Shown: positions 1 to 9,551 of the stretch, one piece after another
Layout of the letters: each line of letters opens with the position of its first letter
Numbering within the stretch: the first letter of the stretch is position 1
Assembly (NCBI GenBank): GCA_964511535.1
Contig: CAZEFW010000161.1
Location: 1-22,081 of the forward strand
Origin: CAZCFB01 sp964511535
GTDB lineage: Bacteria; Myxococcota_A; Polyangia; GCA-2747355; CAZCFB01
Direction of reading: 5' to 3'
DNA length: 22,081 nucleotides
The notes under the pieces: generated by a model
Seen by the model: only the letters and a program-made list of their open reading frames with translations
What the model was told of the DNA's origin: nothing
The model's database searches: none
Translations under genes and position numbers: made by a program

Positions 1-2
1 GC

Positions 3-932
3 ACCATCGCCGCCAAGCGCAGCGTGCGCGCCCTGGCCAACGGCTTCGCCCTGGGGGACTTCGGCATGACCCTGCAGGGCGCCGGGTCCGCGTGGAAGGA
101 GATGTCGCGCGCGGCGACCCTGGATCACCTGTACGCCATTCGGGGCAGCGGCAAGGGCACCGTGCATGCCGTGGGGGAACCGGGCGTGGTGCGCTTTGAT
201 GGCAAGGGGTGGAAGGCCACGGCCGTGGGGAGCAACTACAAGCTGAGAGATGTGTGGGAGAGCGCAACGGGTGAGGTGTTTGCGGTGGGGCTCGGCGGCC
301 TGGCCATGCACTTCGATGGATCCAAGTGGCACAAGATGACCACGGGAACCAGCAACATCCTGCGCTCGGTCTGGGGCAGTTCCTCATCCGATGTCCACGC
401 CGTAGGAGGCGTGAACTTCCACCCGGGTTACCTGCACTACGACGGCAACAAGGCGCAGACCTTGGCCAAGCTGAAGGGCCCGCCGGGTAGCTTCCCGCCC
501 ACCCACCTGAGCAGCACGGGCACCGGCTACCTGTACGCGGCGCGGACGCATAACGTGAGCCTGGCCCAGCACAACGGCATCGCCTGGGCCGACGCCAAGC
601 TGTGCGCCAAGGCCCACGAAATATGGGCTGCTCCAGGCGGCGGGATCTTCTACATCGAGGTCTCCCATCGCCTTCATTATTTCAACGGCAAGACTTGCTC
701 GTTGCTGCTCAAGGATCAGGGCGGCAAGCCGCTGTTCCTGGGCATCGGCGGCGTCCCCAAGGGAGACGCCTACGTCGTGGGCCCGGCAGGTGCCACCTTC
801 TCCTGCACTCCCACCAACTGTAAGGCCCAGCGCTCGGGCGCGTCAGCCACCCTGCACGACGTGTGGGGCACCCCTGCGGGCGCGGTCTACGTGGTAGGTG
901 AAGGCGGCACCATCCTGCGCCGTACCCCCTGA
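3..932 (+). CDS. Beta-propeller-like repeat protein, 3' part (partial at left edge)
   Basis: The reading frame is open to the left edge, so this is the C-terminal part (about 309 residues) of a longer protein; the GTG at 24 need not be its start. The visible part has blade-like repeats of about 40-50 residues built on the pattern A-V-G-x-x-G-x-x-x-x-F/Y-D-G-x-x-W, alternating with R-x-V-W-G/E-S-x-x-x-x-V-x-A-V-G. Such repeats are common in surface or exported propeller proteins of Myxococcota and resemble YCF48/BNR-type blades. No catalytic motif is seen. The last blade ends with VVGEGGTILRR just before TGA. The signal peptide and cellular location cannot be judged because the N-terminus is missing. 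The function is unknown; a carbohydrate- or protein-binding surface role is only a guess. Confidence 0.75.
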   Translation, partial: TIAAKRSVRALANGFALGDFGMTLQGAGSAWKEMSRAATLDHLYAIRGSGKGTVHAVGEPGVVRFDGKGWKATAVGSNYKLRDVWESATGEVFAVGLGGLAMHFDGSKWHKMTTGTSNILRSVWGSSSSDVHAVGGVNFHPGYLHYDGNKAQTLAKLKGPPGSFPPTHLSSTGTGYLYAARTHNVSLAQHNGIAWADAKLCAKAHEIWAAPGGGIFYIEVSHRLHYFNGKTCSLLLKDQGGKPLFLGIGGVPKGDAYVVGPAGATFSCTPTNCKAQRSGASATLHDVWGTPAGAVYVVGEGGTILRRTP

Positions 933-1096
933 ATGACGCTGCTGTCGACGCTCCGCGGCCGGTTGCACGTTGTGCCGTAGCGCCCTAAATGACGCTGCTG
1001 TCGACGCTCCGCGGCCGGTTGCGCGTTGTGCTGCAGCCCCTAAATGACGCTGCTGTCGACGCTCCTCGGCCGGTTGCACGTTGTGCTGCAGCCCCA
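928..1096 (+). repeat. Three-copy ~55-bp tandem repeat after the propeller gene
   Basis: Three near-identical copies begin at about 928, 984 and 1039, each opening with CCCTRAATGACGCTGCTG and carrying the core GTCGACGCTCC, then GGCCGGTTG and GTTGTG. Spacing between equivalent bases is 56 then 55 bp. Copies differ at a few positions (for example CGCGG against CTCGG, and GCACG against GCGCG). The first copy overlaps the stop codon of the upstream gene (TGA 930-932). No spacers separate the copies, so this is not a CRISPR array. No clear hairpin with a T run is seen. The function is unknown. Confidence 0.85.
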
Positions 1097-1117
1097 CTCC
1101 TCTCTCCCCACTGCCGA

Positions 1118-1146
1118 TTGACACAATCCCGTCGCTGTACAAAACT
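1118..1146 (+). promoter_or_regulatory. Possible sigma70-type promoter for the acyl-CoA operon
   Basis: A perfect TTGACA lies at 1118-1123. The matching -10 is weak: TACAAA at 1138-1143 (14-bp spacer) or AAAACT at 1141-1146 (17-bp spacer). The site sits about 50 bp upstream of the first gene of the seven-gene operon, in the only sizeable gap before it. The -35 match is strong and the -10 uncertain. Confidence 0.35.
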
Positions 1147-1176
1147 CCCGTCGATCTATAGGTCTATTACCCTTCC

Positions 1177-1184
1177 AAGGAGGA
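1177..1184 (+). promoter_or_regulatory. Strong ribosome binding site of the hydroxybutyryl-CoA dehydrogenase gene
   Basis: AAGGAGGA is followed by a 6-base gap to the ATG at 1191. This is a near-ideal Shine-Dalgarno sequence and fixes the start. Confidence 0.8.
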
Positions 1185-1190
1185 TCCGAT

Positions 1191-2051
<861 letters not shown>

Positions 2052-2061
2052 GAGCTCTGAC

Positions 2062-3204
<1,143 letters not shown>

Positions 3205-3212
3205 GGGAGACC

Positions 3213-3665
3213 ATGAGAAGGATTCTACTGATAGCGGGGATGGTGGGGGCCATGTTGGCCGCTTGCAGCGAGCCGGCTCCGAAGCAGGACCCGTGGCGCA
3301 ACATCGGGCCGATCCCGCCGCCGCCGCCCACGGAGGCGCCGCCGGAGACCAAGGGCGACGCCCTGACCCAGAAGCAGATGGTGGAGCTGGAGAACACCAT
3401 CGCCCTGGGGCAGCGACCGGCCATCCGCTGCTACGAGGACGAGCTGGAGCGGCGGGGCAACAAGGACCTGTCCGGGTCGGTGATGGTCAAGATCCTGATC
3501 GGCACCAAGGGCAAGGCGCTCAAGGTGACGGTGGGCGATATCAGCACCATCAAGGTCCAGGCGATCCATGACTGCATCATCGAGGCAGCCATGGAGTGGG
3601 ACTACCCCCTGCTGGACCGCCCGTACGAGTACAGCACCACCTTCAACCTCTCACCGGCGTACTAG
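3213..3665 (+). CDS. Lipoprotein with AgmX/PglI (TonB-like) C-terminal domain
   Basis: I chose the ATG at 3213 because GAGGGAG lies just upstream and the protein then opens with a compact lipoprotein signal, MRRILLIAGMVGAMLAAC, with lipidation Cys18. A GTG at 3201 would overlap the previous stop and add four residues. The mature part has a Pro-rich linker (PIPPPPPTEAPP, about 33-44) and a domain at about 68-150 that resembles the AgmX/PglI C-terminal domain of Myxococcota gliding and motility proteins: RCYEDELERR, SGSVMVKILIG, a second Cys121, and EWDYP. Cys73 and Cys121 could form a disulfide. It is 150 residues long and sits between two acyl-CoA dehydrogenase genes. The same domain type recurs in the product of 5248-6333. 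Its role in this operon is unknown; an envelope location is predicted. Confidence 0.8.
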   Translation: MRRILLIAGMVGAMLAACSEPAPKQDPWRNIGPIPPPPPTEAPPETKGDALTQKQMVELENTIALGQRPAIRCYEDELERRGNKDLSGSVMVKILIGTKGKALKVTVGDISTIKVQAIHDCIIEAAMEWDYPLLDRPYEYSTTFNLSPAY

Positions 3666-3675
3666 CGGGTTCCCC

Positions 3676-4818
3676 ATGGCCACATTCGAGTTGACCGAGG
3701 AGCAACAGCTCATCCAGAAGATGGCGCGCGACTTCGCCACCAACGAGCTGAAGCCCAAGGCGTACGAGCGAGACAAGAACGACATCTTCCCGCTGGAGGA
3801 GCTGGCGCTGCTGGCGGACCTGGGGCTGATGGGCGTCAACGTGCCCGGGGAGTATGGCGGGGCCGAGGCCGGGGTGGTGGCCTACTCACTGGCCATCACC
3901 GAGCTGGCCAGGGGCTGCGCGGCCACCACGGTCACCGTGGCGGTGACCAACATGGTCGCCGAGGTGATCTGCAAGTACGGGACCGAGGCCCAGAAGGAGA
4001 AGTACGTCACCGCCATCACCTCCGGTGAGTACAGCTGCGCGGCCTTCGCCCTGTCCGAACCCCAGTGCGGCAGCGACGCCGCGGGCCTGCGCACCACGGC
4101 CAGGCGCACCGACGACGGCTGGGTGCTCAACGGGGCCAAGCAGTGGATCACCTCCGGCGACCACGCCGGGGTGATGGTGGTGTGGGCCCGCACCCGCGAG
4201 GAGCCGGGCGCGCGCTCCATCTCCGCCTTCCTGGTGGAGGCGGGCACGCCAGGGCTGGAGGTGGGCAAGCACGAGGACAAGATGGGGATCCGCGGGTCCA
4301 CCACCGTGCCGCTCACCTTCGACGACTGCGTCATCCCCGCCGACGCGCTGCTGGGCGAGGAGGGGGGCGGTTTCCCCATCGCCATGACCGCCCTGGACGG
4401 CGGCCGCGTGGGCATCGGCTCCCAGTCCCTCGGCATCGGGCTGGCCGCGCTGCAGGAGGCCAGGGAGTACGCCGTGGAGCGCAAGTCCTTCGGCAGGCCC
4501 ATCGCCGGCCTGCAGGCGATCCAGTGGATGATCGCCGACACCGGCACTGAGCTCGAGGCGGCGCGGCTGCTCACCATGCGCGCGGCGTGGCTCAAGGAGC
4601 AGGGGCGCCCCTTCACCCAGGAGGCGTCCATGGCCAAGGTCTACTCCAGCGAGGCGGCCAACCGCGCATGCTATCGCTGCCTGCAGGTGCACGGCGGGTA
4701 CGGATACGTCAAGGAATACGCCATCGAGCGGCTGACCCGGGACGCCAGGGTCACCACCATCTACGAGGGGACCAGCGAGATCCAGCGGCTGGTCATCGGG
4801 CGCACGCTGCTGCGCTGA
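3676..4818 (+). CDS. Second short-chain acyl-CoA dehydrogenase
   Basis: This 380-residue paralogue of the enzyme at 2062-3204 is clearly alike from its first residues (FELTEEQQLI in both). The frame is open further upstream, but the ATG at 3676 gives the family N-terminus and follows the previous stop by 10 bp. The ribosome binding site is poor, so translation may depend on coupling. Motifs are ALSEPQCGSDA (125-135), KQWITSG (155-161), QVHGGYGY, and the base Glu364 in IYEGTSEIQR. Cys131 occupies the place of the usual Ala next to GSD in the flavin-contact loop. The divergence from the first copy suggests a different acyl-CoA, perhaps branched or propionate-pathway linked given the B12 mutase subunit downstream; that is inference. 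Confidence 0.9.
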   Translation: MATFELTEEQQLIQKMARDFATNELKPKAYERDKNDIFPLEELALLADLGLMGVNVPGEYGGAEAGVVAYSLAITELARGCAATTVTVAVTNMVAEVICKYGTEAQKEKYVTAITSGEYSCAAFALSEPQCGSDAAGLRTTARRTDDGWVLNGAKQWITSGDHAGVMVVWARTREEPGARSISAFLVEAGTPGLEVGKHEDKMGIRGSTTVPLTFDDCVIPADALLGEEGGGFPIAMTALDGGRVGIGSQSLGIGLAALQEAREYAVERKSFGRPIAGLQAIQWMIADTGTELEAARLLTMRAAWLKEQGRPFTQEASMAKVYSSEAANRACYRCLQVHGGYGYVKEYAIERLTRDARVTTIYEGTSEIQRLVIGRTLLR

Positions 4819-4837
4819 TCCCGCGGAGGTACAACAC

Positions 4838-5247
<410 letters not shown>

Positions 5248-5251
<4 letters not shown>

Positions 5252-6333
5252 GCCGCCCCCTCAAACTGCTGGCCGTCGCGCTGCCGCTGCTGGCAGCTCC
5301 CGCGGTGGCGGGGGCTGCCCCCCCTACCCTGGACGTGGTGGTCGGCAAGACCGTACGCGGCTCGTATGCGACGCTGCACCGGTGCTTTCGCAAGGCGCTG
5401 GCAGGCGACCGCAGCCGCTCGGGCACGGTGTTCATCCAGGCAACCCTGGGCCAGGACGACCGCGTCACCGGCGCCAAGGCGGTGCGAGACGAGCTGGACC
5501 ACCTGCCCACCGCGCGCTGCCTGGTGGCGAAGGTGGTCAAGTGGACCTTCCCCGGCGCTGCGGCGGCGGGCGCGGGCAAGGGCAGCGAGGTGGTTATCCC
5601 GCTGACGCTTCGACCGGATCCGGGCCAGTTCACCGTGAACCTGGGTGACGTGGATCCGTCGGGCGCCGCTCCCGCGGTCAGGCGCGCCATCATCACCAGG
5701 AAGAACCTGGGCGCCAGCCGCGCCGAGGTGACCCACTTGACCCTGAGCGGCAGCTGGACGGCCGCCGCGCCGGCTGGCCGCGACCTGGCGGTGGTGGTGC
5801 TGGAGGGAACAGCGGGCAAGGGGCTCGCCGCTGGCGCGGCGCTATGGCTGCCGTCGGGGGCGCGCCGCGCGCTGAAGGGCAAGGGCAGCCTGCTGGTGAT
5901 CAGCTCGCCGGCGATGAAGGGCAAGGCCATGGGCAAGAAGCCGAGGGTGGTGGCGCCTCCGGAGCCCACCGCGCTGCAAGGCGGCAAGCTCAAGGTCACG
6001 CCGCTGCTCGGTCGGCCGGGCGCTGGCACCGGCGGCACCTATGTCGGCTGGCTGGAGGCCGCCCAGGGCTTCGATGCAAAGCCGCACCACCATGACACCG
6101 CGGACGAGCTGGTGTTCATCGTCCGCGGCGCTGGCGCCGCCATGCTGCAGGACCGGGAGGTCCCCGTGGCTGCGGGGGACGCCATGAACCTTCCGGCCCG
6201 CGAGGGGCACGGCATGAAGGTGAGCGCCGCCATGAAGGTGGTGCAGATCTACGCCCCGGGCGGCGCCGAGGCGCGCTTCTACCGGGGACGGCCAGGGCCC
6301 GCGAAGAAGGGCTCGAAGAAGGGCAAGCGATGA
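5248..6333 (+). CDS. Exported protein with AgmX/PglI-like domain fused to a cupin
   Basis: The GTG at 5248 overlaps the previous TGA (GTGA) and opens directly with a signal peptide (LKLLAVALPLLAAPAVAGAA), so I prefer it to the GTG at 5218. The product is 361 residues. Residues 40-122 resemble the AgmX/PglI domain: HRCFRKAL with Cys46, SGTVFIQATLG, Cys91, KWTFP and IPLTL. Residues about 140-235 look like a degenerate cupin barrel without metal ligands. Residues about 240-348 form a typical cupin: H280-H281-H282, Glu287 and Gly294 fit G(X)5HXH(X)4E(X)6G, then GDAMNLP and His321 give the second motif. A basic tail (KKGSKKGKR) ends the protein. The cupin could bind a metal and a small ligand; the substrate is unknown. 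It lies between a B12 subunit gene and meaB, overlapping both by 4 nt, which is unexpected for an exported protein. Confidence 0.78.
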
Positions 6334-7250
6334 CCATCGCCGAAGACGTCGTAGCCGGAAACCTGCGCGCCGCGGCGCGCCTGATGCGCGACCTGGACGA
6401 TCGGGTCCCCGGCTGCGAGGCGTCGCTCAAGCAGATCTATCCGCACACCGGCAAGGCGCGGATCATCGGCGTAACCGGCAACCCCGGCTCCGGCAAGTCG
6501 ACCCTGGTGGACGCAATGGTCACGCGCCACCGGGCGCAGGGACTCACGGTGGGGGTGGTGGCGGTGGATCCGTCGAGCCCCTTCTCCGGCGGGGCCATCC
6601 TCGGCGATCGGATCCGGATGCAGCGCCACGCGCTGGACGAGGGCGTGTTCATCCGCTCCATGGCCAGCCGCGGCCACCTGGGCGGCCTCAGCCGCTCCAC
6701 CAGCGACGTGGTGGCGGTGATGGACGCCATGGGCCTGGACCGGGTGTACATCGAGACCGTGGGCGTGGGGCAGGCCGAGGTGGACATCGTGGAGGCGGCG
6801 CACCTGTCGCTGGTGCTGGCCGTGCCCGGGCTCGGCGACGAGGTGCAGGCCATCAAGGCCGGCGTGCTGGAGATCGCCGACATCTTGGTGGTGAACAAGG
6901 CCGACCGCCAGGGGGCGGACCGCACATTGCACGATCTGCAGATGATGCTCGATCTCAGCTCCAGCCAGCGCCCGCGCCCGCCGATCCTCTCCACGGTGGC
7001 CTCCTCGGGCAAGGGCGTGGACGAGCTGGTGGAGGCGCTGGAAGGGGCGTTTGGTCAGTGGAACGAGGCCGAGTGGCAGGAGCGACTCCAGCGCCGGGCG
7101 CGGCGTCAGATCGAAGATCTGCTGCGCCACAAGGCGGCCGCGCGGATCCAGCGACGGCTCGGCGATGCGTTCGACGCGCTGGTGGACAGTGTGGCGCGCC
7201 GCGAGGCGGACCCGTACAGCGTGGTCGAGGAAGTGCTGGGCGACCTGTGA
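6330..7250 (+). CDS. meaB: MeaB/ArgK-family GTPase, chaperone of B12-dependent mutase
   Basis: This 306-residue SIMIBI-class G protein loads and protects adenosylcobalamin on methylmalonyl-CoA mutase, using GTP hydrolysis as a gate. It shows Walker A GNPGSGKS (50-57), the region with DPSSPFSGGAILGDR (80-94), the conserved FIRSMASRGHLGGLS stretch (107-121), ETVGVGQAE (142-150) and the guanine-specificity NKAD (189-192). The C-terminal helices provide dimerisation in the family. The ATG overlaps the previous stop (ATGA). Its presence strongly supports a mutase function for the B12-binding subunit encoded at 4838. It is the last gene of the operon; a 73-bp gap follows. Confidence 0.93.
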   Translation: MTIAEDVVAGNLRAAARLMRDLDDRVPGCEASLKQIYPHTGKARIIGVTGNPGSGKSTLVDAMVTRHRAQGLTVGVVAVDPSSPFSGGAILGDRIRMQRHALDEGVFIRSMASRGHLGGLSRSTSDVVAVMDAMGLDRVYIETVGVGQAEVDIVEAAHLSLVLAVPGLGDEVQAIKAGVLEIADILVVNKADRQGADRTLHDLQMMLDLSSSQRPRPPILSTVASSGKGVDELVEALEGAFGQWNEAEWQERLQRRARRQIEDLLRHKAAARIQRRLGDAFDALVDSVARREADPYSVVEEVLGDL

Positions 7251-7282
7251 CCCTCTTCACTGTCCCTCCAACCATATGCTGT

Positions 7283-7315
7283 TAGAATCATGGCGCTGAC
7301 ATACCGCTACAGGAG
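7283..7315 (+). promoter_or_regulatory. Possible -10 element and ribosome binding site of the Cys-rich lipoprotein gene
   Basis: TAGAAT at 7283-7288 matches the -10 consensus at five of six bases; no convincing -35 is seen at the right distance. AGGAG at 7311-7315 lies eight bases before the ATG at 7324. Confidence 0.35.
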
Positions 7316-7323
7316 CGCTTCAC

Positions 7324-8025
7324 ATGCTTAAGTCTTTGCCCATCGTCGCCCTCACCGCCGCCCTCGCCTGCTCCACTGGCTGCGGCGACTTGCTGGACGC
7401 TTCCATCCTGTTTGACACGGGAGAGCAGTCGCTGACCCTCGACACCGCTGCCCTCGGCATCAAGATCCCTGGCAGCAAAGCCGCCATCCCCAAGGTACCG
7501 TGCACAAAGGACTCCACCTGCAACGCGGTGCCCGGGCTCAAGTGCGGCGGAAGCTCCTTCGAGTGCGGCCTCAAGTGCATCAACAAGACCTGCGCCATCG
7601 TGGCCTCGGCCGAGCAGAGCACTCGCGTGGACCTGTCACAGCAGATAAAGAATCAAAAACTCGCGGGCGGCATCAGCAAGGTGACCTTCGAATACATGCT
7701 CTACTCCGCGCCCCACAACTCGTTCAACTTCGACACCCCCCAGATCCAGCTGTTCATCGGCCCCGACGCCGCCAAGTCCACCAAAGAAAACGGGGTGGTG
7801 CTCTTCTCCACCATGCCGTCCATCAAGCGCAAGAATACGCCGAGCAACGAAAAAATGAGCGTCACCGAGACGGGCAAGGCCTCGCTTCAGGGCGCGATCA
7901 TCAACTACAAGGCGCCGTTCCGCTTTTTCGGCAAGGCCGCGTTGACCTTCAAGCAGGGCGACCAGATCCCCACCGGCAAGCTTATCCTGAAGATCCGCGG
8001 CTACTTCAAGGTCGACCCGTTTTAA
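7324..8025 (+). CDS. Cys-rich lipoprotein of unknown function
   Basis: This 233-residue protein starts at ATG 7324 with AGGAG eight bases upstream. The N-terminus (MLKSLPIVALTAALACSTGC) is a lipoprotein-type signal; Cys20 (STGC) or Cys16 is the likely lipidation site. Residues 60-90 hold six cysteines (60, 66, 74, 81, 85, 90), spaced like a small disulfide-knotted domain. The remaining part is polar and beta-rich, with FKQGDQIPTGKLILKIRGYF near the end, as in all-beta secreted domains. I do not recognise a family. It stands alone between the acyl-CoA operon and a terminator cluster. Confidence 0.75.
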   Translation: MLKSLPIVALTAALACSTGCGDLLDASILFDTGEQSLTLDTAALGIKIPGSKAAIPKVPCTKDSTCNAVPGLKCGGSSFECGLKCINKTCAIVASAEQSTRVDLSQQIKNQKLAGGISKVTFEYMLYSAPHNSFNFDTPQIQLFIGPDAAKSTKENGVVLFSTMPSIKRKNTPSNEKMSVTETGKASLQGAIINYKAPFRFFGKAALTFKQGDQIPTGKLILKIRGYFKVDPF

Positions 8026-8061
8026 CGTAGCTTCCGGGCCTGGATGCCCGAAAGCTACGTT
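8024..8061 (+). repeat. Long inverted repeat overlapping the lipoprotein stop codon
   Basis: AACGTAGCTT (8024-8033) pairs perfectly with AAGCTACGTT (8052-8061). Inside, CGGGC pairs with GCCCG after one C-A mismatch, giving a stem of about 15 pairs closed by a short loop. It starts within the TAA (8023-8025). There is no T run directly after it, so by itself it is more an mRNA-end-protecting hairpin than an intrinsic terminator. Confidence 0.75.
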
Positions 8062-8089
8062 GCGAGCCTTCGGCTCGCTTGGGTTTTTT
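8062..8089 (+). terminator. Rho-independent terminator 1
   Basis: The 7-bp stem GCGAGCC/GGCTCGC (8062-8068 with 8072-8078) has loop TTC and is followed by TTGGGTTTTTT (8079-8089). It follows directly on the long hairpin after the Cys-rich lipoprotein gene. Confidence 0.75.
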
Positions 8090-8140
8090 GCCTGGCTTTG
8101 CCAGGCTGGAGCCGGGCGCCAAACGCCCGGCGTTTTTTTT
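8090..8140 (+). terminator. Tandem hairpins and Rho-independent terminator 2
   Basis: First comes the stem GCCTGGC/GCCAGGC (8090-8096 with 8100-8106, loop TTT). The 8-bp stem GCCGGGCG/CGCCCGGC (8111-8118 with 8124-8131) follows, with eight T at 8133-8140. The last hairpin is a strong intrinsic terminator in the plus direction. It would insulate the convergent IHF/HU gene. The rest of the gap, 8141-8253, holds a GGTTGGTG/CACCAACC inverted repeat (8156-8163, 8189-8196) and a small ATCTGA-T-TCAGAT palindrome (8216-8228). Confidence 0.85.
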
Positions 8141-8253
8141 GGGGCCTTATCAACAGGTTGGTGCCGACCCAGCAATTTCGGGATGGCGCACCAACCCCGC
8201 TCGCCCCGGCGTCATATCTGATTCAGATGTGTGAGTACTACTGAGGAGAATCT

Positions 8254-8658
8254 TTAGAAAGTCGGGCCCTTGTCGTCGGGCGGCGTGCCGTAGCCCAGGG
8301 GCGCGGGTGCCGCCGGCGCATCGTCGCTTGCCGCAGACGGGCGATCGTCCTCGTCTCCCTCGGTGATGGGGAAGCGCAGACGCCCATCGTTGACCCGCTC
8401 CTTGAGCTCCTTGCCCACCTTGAAGAAGGGCAGCCGCTTGGGCCTGACATCCACCTTCTCACCCGTGCGCGGGTTGCGCCCCTCGTAGGCTTTGTAATGG
8501 CGAATCTCAAAGCTCCCGAACCCACGAATCTCGATACGCTCACCCTTCTTGAGCGCATCCTCCATGGAATCGAAGATGCAATTCACGATCAGTTCAGCCT
8601 TGCCCTTGGGGAGCTTGAGCTTGCCGGCAACGGTCTCAATCAGTTCCGACTTCGTCAT
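8254..8658 (-). CDS. ihfB-like: IHF/HU-family DNA-binding protein with C-terminal tail
   Basis: This 134-residue nucleoid protein opens with MTKSELIE, as in IHF beta. I chose ATG 8658 because AAGGAG precedes it at the right distance and it gives the family N-terminus; an upstream in-frame ATG at 8679 would add seven residues. The body (1-90) has the expected features: GERIEIRGFGSF (39-50), the DNA-bending arm with GRNPRTGE (60-67, Pro63 as intercalating residue), and PFFKVGKELKERVN (77-90). The family ends near residue 94. Here about 40 further residues follow, acidic and rich in Asp, Pro and Ala (EGDEDDRPSAASDDAPAAPA), probably disordered. The gene is divergent from the SAM hydrolase gene. 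Confidence 0.92.
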   Translation of the reverse strand: MTKSELIETVAGKLKLPKGKAELIVNCIFDSMEDALKKGERIEIRGFGSFEIRHYKAYEGRNPRTGEKVDVRPKRLPFFKVGKELKERVNDGRLRFPITEGDEDDRPSAASDDAPAAPAPLGYGTPPDDKGPTF

Positions 8659-8765
8659 CGGGTGCTCCTTGGATTTCACATGGTTAAGAGGATTACAATC
8701 TAGCCCAAAGTTTCGACAAATTCAACATATTGAGAAATCATTTCCTGGCCTTATTATAGAGGAGC
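8659..8765. promoter_or_regulatory. AT-rich divergent promoter region
   Basis: This 107-bp gap is markedly AT-rich compared with its surroundings. On the minus strand, TTGTCG (8714-8719) and TGTAAT (8692-8697) with a 16-bp spacer could drive the IHF/HU gene. On the plus strand, TTGAGA (8730-8735) and TATTAT (8752-8757) with a 16-bp spacer resemble a promoter, but transcription would start about two bases before the SAM hydrolase ATG. That conflicts with the GAGGAG ribosome binding site at 8759-8764, so the true plus-strand promoter is unclear. Confidence 0.4.
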
Positions 8766-9551
8766 ATGAATCCTCCCGTCATCACCTTGCTGACCGATTT
8801 TGGCACCGTCGACGGATTCGTCGGCGCCATGAAGGGGGTGATCCTCGGCATCCTGCCTGGCGCGACGGTGGTTGATCTGACCCACGATATCCCGGCGCAG
8901 GATGTGCGCGCTGGCGCGTGGGCGCTGCGGGAGGCCGCGCCGCACTTCCCGCCGGGCACGGTGCACGTGGCGGTGGTGGACCCCGGCGTTGGCACAGCCA
9001 GGCGCCCCCTGGCGTTGTACTCCGACGGGCGCTGGTATGTGGGCCCCGATAACGGTCTGCTGAGCCTGGCAGCGTCGAGCGCGCGTTCCGGCGTGGTCCT
9101 CGATAACCCGGCGTACCACCGGGCCGAGGTGAGCGCCACGTTCCATGGTCGCGATATCTTTGCGCCCACGGCGGCACATCTCGCCGGCGGCGTCGCGCCA
9201 GACGCGCTCGGTCATGAGACCGATCAATGGATCCGCCTGCCGCTGCCCGAGCCCAGCCTGCAACCGGATGCGGCTCGCGGGCAAGTGATCCACGTGGACA
9301 GGTTCGGCAACCTGATCACCAACCTGTCGGCCGGAGATCTTGCCCCCGAACATACCTGGACGGTGAGCTGGCGCGGGGAGGAGATCGGGGAATTGCGCCG
9401 TACCTTCGGGGACGTGACTCCGGGCGACTGGGTCGCCTATCGGGGCAGCTCGGGGCAGATCGAGATCGGCATCCGGGACGGCCAGGCGGCCACGGCAGCA
9501 GACCTGGCCGCGGTCCTTCAGAGCGAGGTGACGGCGTGCGTGAAGCAATGA
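8766..9551 (+). CDS. S-adenosyl-L-methionine hydrolase (adenosine-forming), DUF62/SAM_HAT family
   Basis: This 261-residue cytoplasmic enzyme should hydrolyse SAM to adenosine and methionine using activated water. N-terminal family motifs are LLTDFG with Asp11, THDIP (39-43), VVDPGVG with Asp72, Arg79, GPDNG (93-97) and TFHGRDIFAP with His127. The Asp72-Arg79-His127 set has the spacing of the family's conserved Asp-Arg-His triad. The C-terminal beta barrel includes DRFGNLITN (178-186). The length is typical. It is the first gene of a three-gene operon, and its stop overlaps the next gene in ATGA. The family also contains halide-using fluorinase and chlorinase enzymes, but the overall motif pattern favours the common hydrolase. 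Confidence 0.9.
   Translation: MNPPVITLLTDFGTVDGFVGAMKGVILGILPGATVVDLTHDIPAQDVRAGAWALREAAPHFPPGTVHVAVVDPGVGTARRPLALYSDGRWYVGPDNGLLSLAASSARSGVVLDNPAYHRAEVSATFHGRDIFAPTAAHLAGGVAPDALGHETDQWIRLPLPEPSLQPDAARGQVIHVDRFGNLITNLSAGDLAPEHTWTVSWRGEEIGELRRTFGDVTPGDWVAYRGSSGQIEIGIRDGQAATAADLAAVLQSEVTACVKQ

Noticed and set aside
932..1095. Short frames starting at the ATG of each 55-bp repeat (MTLLSTL...) as small genes
   Set aside because: No ribosome binding site precedes the ATG, the copies do not share a stop, and they are explained by the repeat itself.
928..1096. CRISPR-like array
   Set aside because: The units are contiguous with no unique spacers, and no cas gene is present.
3568..3675. Upstream extension of the second acyl-CoA dehydrogenase by 36 residues
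   Set aside because: The extension overlaps the lipoprotein gene and adds low-complexity Ser/Thr/Arg sequence, while ATG 3676 gives the family N-terminus.
8216..8228. ATCTGA-T-TCAGAT palindrome as a terminator of the IHF/HU gene
   Set aside because: The stem is only six AT-rich pairs and no T run follows on the minus strand.
9227..9547. Upstream extension of the lipoprotein frame inside the SAM hydrolase gene
   Set aside because: It lies in a shadow frame of the hydrolase; the lipoprotein signal begins at ATG 9548.
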